NCBI GenBank assembly: GCA_900617975.1
Contig: UZAE01000295.1
Coordinates: 1 to 27,056 of the forward strand
DNA: 27,056 bases
Direction: 5' to 3'
From: Rodentolepis nana
Taxonomy: Eukaryota > Platyhelminthes > Cestoda > Cyclophyllidea > Hymenolepididae
This document shows, in pieces, positions 1-13,193 of the stretch. The number at the start of each line of letters is the position of its first letter. Positions within the stretch are counted from its first letter, which is position 1. The position numbers and the translations under genes are program-made. Under the pieces are notes generated by a model. The model was not told the origin of the DNA. It did not search any database and saw only the letters and a list, made by a program, of their open reading frames with translations.

Positions 1-225
1 CTTATAGTCAGAAAGGTAGTTAGCGTAGTCTCAATGGAAAAGGCGAGTGTGAATATGAAAGGATGGGAGAAAGAGGCCGTTTATTTCATATTTCCCTAAC
101 TTCAAGGAACTTGTTCTATCCAATGGCCACACTAAGCGCCTAGATCGGCTTCCCCCATTATTCCACTCTGAGTGAAAACAAGAGTCATCATTTGGTCTAG
201 GGGGTTACGGTGAGTCAACATTTAA
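1..225. other. Intergenic DNA, nothing recognised
   Basis: No reading frame, RNA gene or repeat shared with the rest of the window could be supported here. The stretch leads directly into the first copy of the dispersed repeat. Confidence 0.4.
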
Positions 226-640
226 GAAAATATTGGTCTCTAAAAGCGAATTTAGTTTCCACTTACTTAAAATCCAAGAGATTGCTCAACTGAATTGGTC
301 AAGTTGATGGGGTTAAGTAATGTAGCCGTTTCACAGAAAGTTTATATTTTTATCAAATGTCAGGTTTTAGGATAGATGTCATTAGCCTCTTAGCTGACGT
401 CGGGCTTCACAGGGGGGGAGAGGGAGAACAGAAGAGTGATTCATAGATGCAAAAGAGACAGCAGATACAAAGGCAGAGAAAAGGTAAGGTGAGTACTGTG
501 AAAGTTGTCGAATAAGACAAACAGTCGGGTCATGGTAATTTGAAGTCAGAGGTCAACTGCCGTTACATAGTATTTTTTGCCGTATGAGTATACGCTGCCC
601 AGGGTGCACCACTTGGATGTAAGTCTATTGCTCACCCCAC
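226..640 (+). repeat. Dispersed repeat, copy A (left module plus core)
   Basis: This copy has two parts. The left module (226-340) contains tattggtctctaaaagcga and ctgaattggtcaag and recurs at 2521-2635. The core (about 351-640) recurs at 2228-2520, 2636-2850, 11790-12102 and 12881-13193. Core landmarks in order are a start like tcaaatgtcagg, the arm ctgacgtcgggcttcacag, a short G run (412-418), a purine-rich stretch ending aaaaggtaaggtgagtactg, a second arm tttgaagtcagaggtcaac, and the 3' module gcccagggtgcaccac...gtaagtctat. In this copy the 3' module is eroded: CCACTTGG stands where copies C and D have CCACGTGG. No protein domain is visible. It is probably a non-autonomous mobile element, but I do not recognise the family. 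Confidence 0.8.
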
Positions 641-1020
641 ACCCTAGAAAGTTGATATAGTTTTTTCCATTTTTCGTTTAATGCTTAGAAGATTGATACC
701 CTCTCCAATATTTATCACCAACTGCAGTATGCTTTGAGGGTTGTGGTAATTTGAATTGCAAAATCTCGGCGAATAATAGTCGCTTTGATTTTTCTCCATC
801 TTACATTGATAGGCTTGACAGACCTGAAGAATATCGAGAGTGAATGCTAGTGCCTTCGATGGGTTCTAAATTCAAGGTTTATTTTGACATACACTGTGGA
901 GATTGCGTGATGGTCGGGTTTGATAACAAATTAGTGGCGCGCTCTTCTTAGGAGTGCTCACTCATACAAAATTCCACCCATAAAGAGTGTGTTTACTGCA
1001 GATACACCCATCTCACATCA
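641..1020. other. Intergenic, upstream flank of the aquaporin
   Basis: No gene is visible. This holds whatever distal promoter sequence the downstream aquaporin uses. The core promoter itself starts at 1021. Confidence 0.4.
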
Positions 1021-1057
1021 TATAAAAGCAGCTCCGTTTAGCAGATAAGCTCAATTT
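1021..1057 (+). promoter_or_regulatory. Core promoter of the aquaporin: TATA box and initiator
   Basis: TATAAAAG begins at 1021. A match to the animal initiator consensus (YYANWYY), TCAATTT, lies at 1051-1057 with its A at 1053, about 32 bp after the TATA box, which is the standard spacing. The predicted leader from 1053 to the ATG at 1080 would be 27 nt. TATA, initiator and ATG are all consistently placed, which supports 1080 as the real start. Transcription from this point is inferred. Confidence 0.6.
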
Positions 1058-1079
1058 CGTGATTACCACTTTAGTAAGC

Positions 1080-2144
1080 ATGACAGACTCATCTGCGTCA
1101 ATTAACACGATTGACTCGAAAATCTACAGCCATGGTCCGGAATGGTATGCCAAGTACCGACGATTTATTCATCGCTCCGCGGATAAAATTCGACTGACAA
1201 ATCATCCCATTATAACCCAACTCATAGCAGAAACTTTGGGAACAATCGTTCTAATCTTCTATGGTGATGGTGCTGTAGCACAGAAATTTTTCTTCAATTC
1301 TAAATTCCTGGAAGTTAGTGTCGGTTGGGGTGCTGCAGTAACGATGGGAATCATCATCAGTGGTGGAAAAGCTTCTCCAGCTTACTTGAATCCTGCTGTA
1401 GCAGCGGCGAATTCGGTGTTGGGTACACTACGATGGTCCCTCCTTCCTCTGTATCTAATTCTTGAAGTTCTTGGTGGTTTTCTCGGAGCTGGCCTTCTAC
1501 TTGCAGCATACAATGAAGACATAATTGAGTACACGAATGAATTCGATAACGGAAAGTTCTTATTAAATTCAACTGGGGGAATTTTTGTTGCTGGAAAGGG
1601 TTCATCAGTGGGAGTTGCCGTAGCTGATCAGATTATCACAACTGCTATTCTAATGATAGGTATCTTGGCAGTGGGTAACAATCAACTTGTTAAAAAACCG
1701 GGCGATGCTGTTCCTATTCTTGTCGGAATGGTAGTCTATTTGGGTGTTGGTACTTACACCGCAAATGCCAGTTCTGCACTGAATCCTGCTCGAGATCTAG
1801 GCCCCCGATTACTTCTCCTTGCAACACGTAAGATCACTATCGATCGCCGTTTATAAGAGTTATCTAAATTGAAACGCAACCTCTGTTTTGCCTTCTTTGC
1901 AGATTGGGGAGTTGAGGCATTTACAGTCGATAACTACTACTTTTGGGTACCGGGTTTGATGCCAATTATCGGCGCCATCCTGGGAGCAATAATCTACGAG
2001 CTTCTTGTTGGAATCCACACCAACAGAGCCGGTTACTATCTTACTGAAGAAAGTGAACCCGTCGAAGATACTGAATCCAGACCAACTTCCGAAAAGAGTC
2101 CACCAAGCTACACATCGCACACCCCTACCAAGGCTATTCCTTGA
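1080..2144 (+). CDS. AQP: Aquaglyceroporin-type aquaporin (MIP family)
   Basis: Two exons, 1080-1827 and 1903-2144, give 329 aa. The 75 bp intron (gtaaga...ttgcag) interrupts codon 250 after its first base, and the joined protein reads through the family motif LGPRLLLLATHWGVEAF. The product is a six-helix channel for water, glycerol or similar small solutes. Helix 1 is near ITQLIAETLGTIVLIFYG after a hydrophilic N-terminus of about 50 residues. The first half-helix motif is LNPAV. The second is LNPARDLGPR, whose Asp after NPAR marks the glycerol-conducting branch. Helix 6 is VPGLMPIIGAILGAIIYEL, followed by a Ser/Glu/Pro-rich tail. Oddities: the usual SGAHLNPAV before the first NPA is SPAYLNPAV, so the conserved His is Tyr, and loop B looks one residue longer than in bacterial GlpF. 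By hand alignment, the selectivity-filter position six residues before the NPAR Arg is Ser rather than an aromatic. Family assignment is firm; substrate is not determined. Confidence 0.95.
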
Positions 2145-2227
2145 ACATCAACCCACATTCCTTTTATACAACAGCCTTATCATTTTGCGTTGACATTTTG
2201 TACACACTTGATATTTTTATTTATTTA

Positions 2228-2520
2228 TCAAAAAATGGCAGGCGTTTTGATGGTTATCATTAGCAATTTAGTTGAAGAGTGTTTCAAAGATGTAAAAGAA
2301 ACAGACACAAAGGTAGACAAAAGGGTCGAATATGGGCCTCACAGATTGGAGGTACATCAAAGTGACAAAAAGTCGAGAGGGGGGGGGGAACCGAATAATG
2401 ATTCAGATGTAAAAGAGACAGGCACGAAGATAGAAAAGGTAAGATGAGTACTGTGAAAGGGATCGAATATGACACAGTCGGGTCATGGCAGTTTGAAGTA
2501 AGAAGTCAGCTACCGATAAT
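2228..2520 (+). repeat. Dispersed repeat, copy B1 (rearranged core)
   Basis: It starts tcaaaaaatggcaggcgttttg, matching the starts of copies C and D. The segment gaagagtgtttcaaagatgt (2273 onward) appears early, and a diverged version (gaataatgattcagatgtaa) appears again after the G10 tract (2379-2388), so this copy is internally duplicated or recombined. It keeps aaaaggtaagatgagtactg and the right arm tttgaagtaagaagtcag but lacks the 3' palindrome module. It runs straight into copy B2. Confidence 0.75.
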
Positions 2521-2850
2521 AAATATTGGTCTCTAAAAGCGAAGTTGGTTTTCACTTACTTAAACCCCAAGAAATAGCACGACTGAATTGGTCAAGATGA
2601 AGGAGTTAAGTAATGTCGCCATCTCACAGATAGTTGTCAGTAGCCTCTTAGCTGACTTCGGACTTCACAGGGGGGAGGGGTTACAGAAGAGTGATTCATA
2701 GATGTAAAAGGCAGAGAATAAGAAAGATAAGTACCGTGTCGAATAAGACATACAGTGGGGTCATGGTAGTTCGAAGCCAGCTGACGTTTATATACTTTTT
2801 CGCTGCCCAGGACGTACCAAATGGAGGTAAGTTTATCGCGCATCCCGTGA
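2521..2850 (+). repeat. Dispersed repeat, copy B2 (left module plus core)
   Basis: It has the same architecture as copy A: the left module aaatattggtctctaaaagc through tctcacagatag (2521-2632), then the core from agctgacttcggacttcacag to a diverged 3' module (gcccaggacgtaccaaatgg followed by aggtaagtttatcgc). It lacks the G10 tract. Copies A and B2 are direct repeats flanking the aquaporin gene. Confidence 0.78.
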
Positions 2851-3125
2851 TATTTACATAAAATCTATTAAATTAGGACCACACAGTCCGATTAACTTAA
2901 AAACCTGAATAACCGGACTAGACACAACTTAAGATAAATTAATGCGAACTTCCTGTGTCCGGCGCTTAGATAGAAGAAACAGATAATAATCTACTTTTGT
3001 ATTATTAACACAAGTGGAGACTACAATTATCAGGCATATAAAACTATATCATACAACTAATTATGTGTCGGGAAGGGATTCATGACCTCACGTTACAAGT
3101 GAAGGGAAAAGGGGATAGATATGAT
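2851..3125. other. Intergenic between converging aquaporin and HSP60; HSP60 3' flank
   Basis: AT-rich sequence. It should contain the HSP60 3' UTR and polyadenylation site on the minus strand, but no canonical AATAAA could be read on that strand here. Nothing else was recognised. Confidence 0.4.
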
Positions 3126-8027
<4,902 letters not shown>

Positions 8028-8048
8028 CTGGCATTTATCTGGAGAAAT

Positions 8049-8194
8049 ATGCGAAAATTCAAACAGGGCAAACACGATCTCTTGAAAAAGGAGGTTACAA
8101 ATATTTGCTTTAACACTTCTTTTTACAGGAAGGAAGGTGACCATCGGTCATTGAGGCAGCGTTTTTTCGGCAAACTGCTTCCGAAGAAAAAAGG
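8049..8194 (+). CDS. Candidate first coding exon of the Tyr-x-Asn/acidic-tail gene
   Basis: An open frame from ATG at 8049 gives 48 codons plus two bases and stops at a strong donor, aaaaagg|gtatgt (8195). The phase fits exactly with the acceptor before 10188: gg plus c makes a Gly codon, continuing GNKETQNGTTLPL. The model gives 395 aa in two exons with a 1,993 bp intron. The protein starts MRKFKQGKHDLLKKE and ends in the basic stretch RQRFFGKLLPKKK. The second part (8129-8194) is less AT-rich than its surroundings, and an acceptor-like ttttacag ends at 8128, so that part could also be an exon by itself. An acceptor-like ccttag (8027) with a pyrimidine-rich tract lies 21 nt before the ATG. 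No homology was recognised. Confidence 0.45.
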
Positions 8195-10187
8195 GTATGT
8201 TACTTTTATGGGCCAATTTTTATCAGACTTGTTATAAACTTATCATTAGTGGAATTATTGATAGGTAAACCTCGGTTAGAAAGAGCTTGAGATGAAAGAG
8301 AGAAACTTCCATATTGTCTTTACCGCTCACTTTTTAATATGTTTGAACTCCAAACATGCGATTCTTTCATTACTTATCCCTATTAATTTTTTGTTTTTTT
8401 CTATCAATTACATTAGTTATGTTAGACCTATATGACAAATATGTACAATTAATTGCACAGACTCAGAGTAAGGAAGGCTGAACACTCGCTCAAAGAGATC
8501 TCATTCCAGTCATTTTATTGAATAGTCTTCCTTTATAAACATGTACTTTGGACAAAACAATAACAGGCTTTCCAGTAAGCTGGTTATATAAAAGTGGGGA
8601 GACTGCATTCTCATGTACAGTATTGGTGGAGCAGTAACTGAAAACTCTAATATACATGCAAAGAATTCTTTAGTTTCTGCCCGTGTTCTTTTATTTCGAA
8701 TCGGTCCCATCTCCCAGTATCTAAACATCTGTTTCTCTCTCATTCATGTTCATTTGCCAATCTGCTTGAGAAGATTTGGAAGTTGTGAAGTTGTGATGAC
8801 GCCTTTTCCATTTCCTCATGTTTAACAGGTATTGTGTATGCTTGAAAGGTAATAGTTTGAAAGGAATACTCAAAACCCCATAAGAGACTAAGACTCAAAT
8901 GATTAATTTCGAATAATTTTAATTCCAATATGTCCAAAAGGTGGATTTTAATCATGAAAAGGTGTTTAATTAAAAGGGAAGCGTAGAATGGCCTGAAAAG
9001 GGGGATGGAATAGGAATTTTCGTAGAGGATCGCCTCAAATTATCCTCAGTAGTTTGTAAGTATGAAAGGCTTTCAGAATAACTTAACCTAACTCAATGAT
9101 AAAGAAGAAGTGGACATATAGCGAGTATAGCCTTTATTTAAATTTTGTTCATAGCAAACATTATTAGTACTTGCATGAACATTAATGGCTGATTAGCTGA
9201 AAAGTCCTCCTCTCATCCTCCGGAATATTCGAGTGCACACGCTGCAGCTTAGTTCAATTTTGTTAGGTTTGCGTACTCCAAAATTTAGTACCAATTTTGA
9301 ACTAACCTTAACTTAGACTTTCTACTATAAGCTTTATAATTAAAGGATATAGTTCAATTGCTCGAATTCTGGTATTTGTTTCTGAATGGGTTCAGGCTCT
9401 CATTGCCGGATACTTAGTGCATAGACATCTATTGAGATATTTAGAAGCCAGTACTATTTCTCATTTTGCCCGTTAATCTTGAAATAACTTGATCACGATA
9501 ATTCATTTTGGCTTTTTATTTAACGTACGATTTGTTGCAGAAAATATTGCTCCGAAGTTATTTGTACGACCCACCAATCTATTAACCGCAAATAAGTTAG
9601 GAAGACTTTGAAATTGTGATAAGTTTGGGAAAATATAAGGGACATAATGTTGTGCTTGGTACGCTGAAATGTCAGCAAGTGAACAATTTGAAAAGTGAGG
9701 CAAATTGATTGGCAACGCAGGAGGTAGTTGCGTGAGTTGAATAAAACCGTGCACAAGGCTCCTCACTATAGACTTTCGAAAAGCCATGGCAGAAGGTTTT
9801 GTAAGGGAGTTTATTATTTTTGCTACTGGATAGTATTTCAAATAAATCGTTATTTGTTGTTTTTTGATCTACAAGTGGAAGGAAAATCCAAGACCGTAGT
9901 TGAACAAAAATTTACGAATCAATTGAAAATTTGTATGGAATCGCGTATTTCATATTGGTTCACTAAAATATTATCTGAGTCAATCGTTATTCCAATAATG
10001 GTGTAAAGAAACCAAAAAACCACTTAATTCATTTTATTTTAACTAAATATTTATTAATTATTCAAAAAATTTTTTATTATCCATGTTAAATCACTGATAA
10101 TTCTTAGTTGATTTTTCGGCCATTGTCTTAACATGCGCTGTAATGTTAACTGATTGTTTCACTAATTCAAAGAACAACGTATTTCAG
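8195..10187 (+). other. Probable intron or upstream region of the acidic-tail gene
   Basis: AT-rich DNA between the donor at 8195 and the acceptor ttatttcag-like site ending at 10187 (acgtatttcag). It contains the alternative upstream exons at 9786-10002 and otherwise nothing I can support. Confidence 0.4.
9786..10002 (+). CDS. Alternative 5' exons of the acidic-tail gene (competing model)
   Basis: The ATG at 9786 has a strong Kozak context (gccATGG). Ten coding bases to 9795, then an intron (gttttg...ctacaag, 9796-9875), then exon 9876-10002 ending gt|gtaaag, join in phase to the exon at 10188. The result starts MAEVEGKSKTVVEQKF and continues into VNKETQNG, 392 aa in total. The first donor (AAG|GTTTTG) is weak, and the exon composition is like the AT-rich background, so chance is possible. 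Against the 8049 model, this one has a better ATG context but poorer splice sites. The two could also be alternative first exons, since both end after the second base of a codon. Confidence 0.3.
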
Positions 10188-11229
10188 CAATAAAGAAACT
10201 CAAAATGGCACGACGCTCCCATTGACAACACTAGATGCGGAATCGGGATTATACGATAATGTTAGTGTATGTCGTGATGCTCCTGGGGGCGCAAATATGT
10301 TTTTCAACGAATATTTAAATGACGATAATAGTGAATACGCCTACGTGAATCCCAAAGGCACCATCCCAGTTTCCACTCGCCAATATCAGGAAAGATCAGC
10401 TTATGCTAATGATTTGTCTTACATTACAAATCAGTCATCTGCAAACAATATCAGCAATAATATCGACACGCAACCACAATCAGTAAATGAGTCTAAAGTT
10501 GAAGGCTCTAGAACACTAAGTACTGAGGCTACTGTTCAAGAATATCAAAATGTCTCTCCAATACGAGAAACAGCTCCACAACCCCAAAGTTCGGATATAA
10601 AGCTATTCAAACAAATGCTAGAAAATCGACTAAATTTTAGGAAACTGAGTACAAAAATCGAGAAGATGGTAGTTAAACCACAATCTTTCAGTACGGAATC
10701 GGAGGGTAGTTGTGGTGGCAGTAAGGCGGCTTTTGTTAAGAATGAAAGCAGTGTGATAGAACATTTAAGGAAGGACGATGAGAATTCTGACAGTAGAGAC
10801 GAAGAGAGCCAAAGCAAAGAGGAAGATGAGAGTGAAGAATCTGGAGAAACTGAAGAGGATAGTGAAGATAGCGGTACTTCTGAAGAAGAAAGTAGCAAAA
10901 ATAGCCAAAGTGATGAATCCGACAATTCTGAAAGCGAAGACGAAACAGAAGAGGAAAGCGAAAGAAGTGTAGATAATAGTGAGGAGGATGAGGACAGTTC
11001 AGAGGAAACTTATGAGGAAGATACTACTGAGGTTGAAGAAGAAAGTAGTGAAGAGGACACTAGTGATAATTCTGATGATAGTTCAGATAACTCGGACAAC
11101 AATGAAGAAGAATCAGAAAGAGAAGAAACCGAAACTGAAAACTCGGAAGAAGAAGAAGAGGAGGAAGAAGAAGAAGAAGAGGAGGAAGAGGGAGATGAAG
11201 AAACAGAATCTACAGTAAGTGACGAGTAG
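10188..11229 (+). CDS. Unknown protein with four Tyr-x-Asn motifs and a long Glu/Asp/Ser tail (last exon)
   Basis: The exon starts after acgtatttcag and reads NKETQNGTTLPLTTLDAE onward for 346 codons, ending with TAG at 11227-11229. No ATG starts the frame. The ATG at 10205 is in another frame and stops after six codons, and the first in-frame ATG is at 10297, so an upstream exon is needed or translation begins at 10297. The first half is Ser/Thr/Asn/Gln-rich and probably disordered. It has YDNV (10252), YVNP (10342), YAND (10402) and YQNV (10543), all of the form preferred by Grb2-type SH2 domains when Tyr is phosphorylated. A short helical stretch, LFKQMLENRLNFRKLS, lies near 10603. From about 10770 the chain is almost wholly Glu, Asp, Ser and Thr, with 15 consecutive Glu codons (11146-11190). 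No transmembrane segment or catalytic domain is visible. Family unknown. Confidence 0.75.
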
Positions 11230-11232
11230 GAA

Positions 11233-11238
11233 AATAAA
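11233..11238 (+). terminator. Polyadenylation signal AATAAA
   Basis: A canonical AATAAA lies four bases after the TAG stop of the acidic-tail gene. It supports the strand and the end of that gene, and implies a very short 3' UTR. Confidence 0.65.
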
Positions 11239-11789
11239 GTAATGAGATGATGTTGTGGACAAAAAATAAGTGACTTTACTTTTAATTAAATGTACAGAAA
11301 TATTTTCAAAAATTTTATGTCAATGAGACGAAGATGGAAAACATCGGATCAATGTAGTTTATTTGCGCTTTATACATTAGTAAATAAGCAATAACTCGAC
11401 AGGCAAATTCTCTCGAACAAAGAATTAATAATGTAAATAGGGGCTTCCCACACTAGAAGTTAGCATTTAAAATTTTGCGAAAGGCGCATTGTGGCCATTT
11501 TTTTGCCCAAAATATATAATTGACTTCATCAAGCGTTAATTTCGAATGGAAAGGCGAATCGAATAGGACAAAGACGGTAAAAATAGAACAAGTGGTAAAA
11601 ATGAAAGCATTGAATTTGATGATAAAGGGTTTTCATTGACAAACACTATCCATGAGTCGCACAGTAAATACTAAACCATTATTTAGAGAACCTGAAGACT
11701 CAAAACAGAACAAACATGCAGATATTTAAACAAAACTTATTAATCTATTTTAATCGCATATTTATGTATTCTATTTATATTTATTTCTT
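11239..11789. other. Intergenic DNA, nothing recognised
   Basis: AT-rich, with no supportable gene on either strand. It ends where repeat copy C begins. Confidence 0.45.
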
Positions 11790-12102
11790 TCAAATGGCAG
11801 GCATTTTGATAGTTATCATTAGACCTTTAGCTGACTTCAGGCTTCACAGAGAGGAGGAGGAACATCAAAGTGACAAAAGGTCGAGAGGGGGGGGGGCAGA
11901 AGAGTGTTTCAAAGATGTGACAGAGACCGACAAAAGAACAGAGAAAAGGTAAGATGAGTACTGTAAATGGGTTGAATATGACATACAGTGGGGTGATGTT
12001 AGTTTGAAGTCAGAAGTCAACTGCCAGTTAATAGACTTTTTGTCGTATAAGTATACGTTGCCCAGGGTGCACCACGTGGAGGTAAGTCTATCGCACACCC
12101 CC
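11790..12102 (+). repeat. Dispersed repeat, copy C (full core)
   Basis: This is one of the two best-preserved cores. It runs from tcaaatggcaggcattttga to gtaagtctatcgcacacccc. Inverted arms lie at 11832-11845 (tgacttcaggcttc) and 12006-12019 (gaagtcagaagtca), matching at 12 of 14 positions. A G10 tract is at 11887-11896. The 3' module is bounded by ATAGACTT (12031-12038) and AAGTCTAT (12084-12091) and contains CGTATAAGTATACG, GTGCAC and CCACGTGG. It is about 780 bp from copy D in the same orientation and lacks the left module seen in copies A and B2. Confidence 0.85.
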
Positions 12103-12880
12103 GTATTCTATTTATATAAATGTCAAAATCTAGAAGACCAATGTCAAGATACTGGGAATTTTGATTTCAGATAAGCATAGGTAACATTAATTAAATCCAT
12201 CTACACAAATTCAAGCGCTTTGTAAGAAAGAAGAGCAAATTCCAGAGTCGCTATATATAATACTACATTATGTACAAAAGAATGACAACGAATTCAGTTA
12301 AGAAAATAATGTAATAGAGTTATACAGGATAAGAGAAGGAGAATGACTATATAGTGGAAAATAAATGGTTTTGCGAGAGAATCGAACTATATAAATATAC
12401 TACTAAAGGGGTAGACTGACTGACTGACTGACTGAGTAGAAGTCTGTCAGAAACGTCGATGAGAAAGCGACAAAGAATAGGTAAGGTAAGACTACATTTG
12501 GGCATTCATAGATAGACGCTAAACGAGTAAAGTATTAAATGATATCATGACTGTGCAATTCTTGATGAAATGATAAGTTCGAGGCCATGAAAGTGTTGAA
12601 AATGGCGCATAGTATCATTTCATGCTCAGGGTTTTGAAAGAAGCTGATATAAATTAATCGATATGAAATTTACAGTTGGTAGTAGCTTCAGCTACTATAA
12701 ATTAGTAGGAATTCTATATTTCAGATTCGGAAATGGCCCAACATAAGTAATTCTTGATTATATATAACATTTTGACTAAATGCATAGACAGTCATATCCA
12801 AATAATTATGTTGTAATTGCGTAATATTTTTCATTTTCTAATATTCGTAGTCTCAAAGTATTAAATGTAAATTTATATAT
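12103..12880. other. Spacer between repeat copies C and D
   Basis: AT-rich, with no gene seen. It holds a short (GACT)n microsatellite at 12414-12434. The sequence just after that (gcgacaaagaataggtaaggtaa) loosely resembles the purine-rich part of the dispersed repeat and could be a decayed fragment, but the match is weak. Confidence 0.4.
12414..12434. repeat. Microsatellite (GACT)n, about five units
   Basis: A perfect tetranucleotide tandem repeat lies between the two best-preserved dispersed-repeat copies. Confidence 0.9.
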
Positions 12881-13193
12881 CAAATGGCAGGTGTTTTGTT
12901 AGTTATCATTAACCCTTAAATTGACTTCGGGCTTCACAGAAGGGTAGGAATATCAAAGTAACAGAAAGTCGAGGGGAGGGGGGGGGGCTGAAGAGCGTTT
13001 CAAAGGTGTAAAAGAGACAGACACAAAGGTAGAAAAAGGTGAGGTGAGTACTGTGTAAATAGTCGAATATGACATACAGTGGGGTGATGGTAGTTTGAAG
13101 TCAGAAATCAACAGCCGGTTTATAGACTTTTGTGCCGTATGAGTATACGTTGCCCAGGGTGCACCACGTGGAGGTAAGTCTATCACACACCCC
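12881..13193 (+). repeat. Dispersed repeat, copy D (full core)
   Basis: It starts caaatggcaggtgttttgtt and ends gtaagtctatcacacacccc, the same length as copy C. Inverted arms are 12922-12935 and 13097-13110, with a G10 tract at 12978-12987. The 3' module is bounded by ATAGACTT (13122-13129) and AAGTCTAT (13176-13183), and its interior tgcccagggtgcaccacgtg is identical to copy C. The 3' module is the most conserved part among copies. Confidence 0.85.

Noticed and set aside
481..540. Hammerhead ribozyme in the dispersed repeat (gatgagtactgtgaaag-like block)
   Set aside because: The required CTGATGA core is not present in any copy, and the flanking stems do not pair as a hammerhead needs.
1059..1079. 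Upstream in-frame GTG as the start of the aquaporin
   Set aside because: An ATG follows at 1080 and sits at the right distance from the TATA box and initiator; GTG starts are rare in animal genes.
2636..2850. tRNA-derived SINE (agttcgaagcc resembles a B box)
   Set aside because: It appears only in copy B2, the other copies have tttgaagtc there, and no A box lies at tRNA-like distance.
10588..10671. Resemblance of LFKQMLENRLNFRKLS to a helix of the ribosome-biogenesis protein AATF/BFR2
   Set aside because: The similarity covers about 20 residues only, and in AATF the acidic region comes before this helix, not after. The rest of the AATF domain is absent.
12061..12091. U1 snRNA gene or pseudogene on the minus strand of the repeat
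   Set aside because: Only the ACTTACCT 5' end matches; the rest of U1 (stem-loop I, Sm site) cannot be found. The match is explained by a splice-donor sequence on the plus strand.
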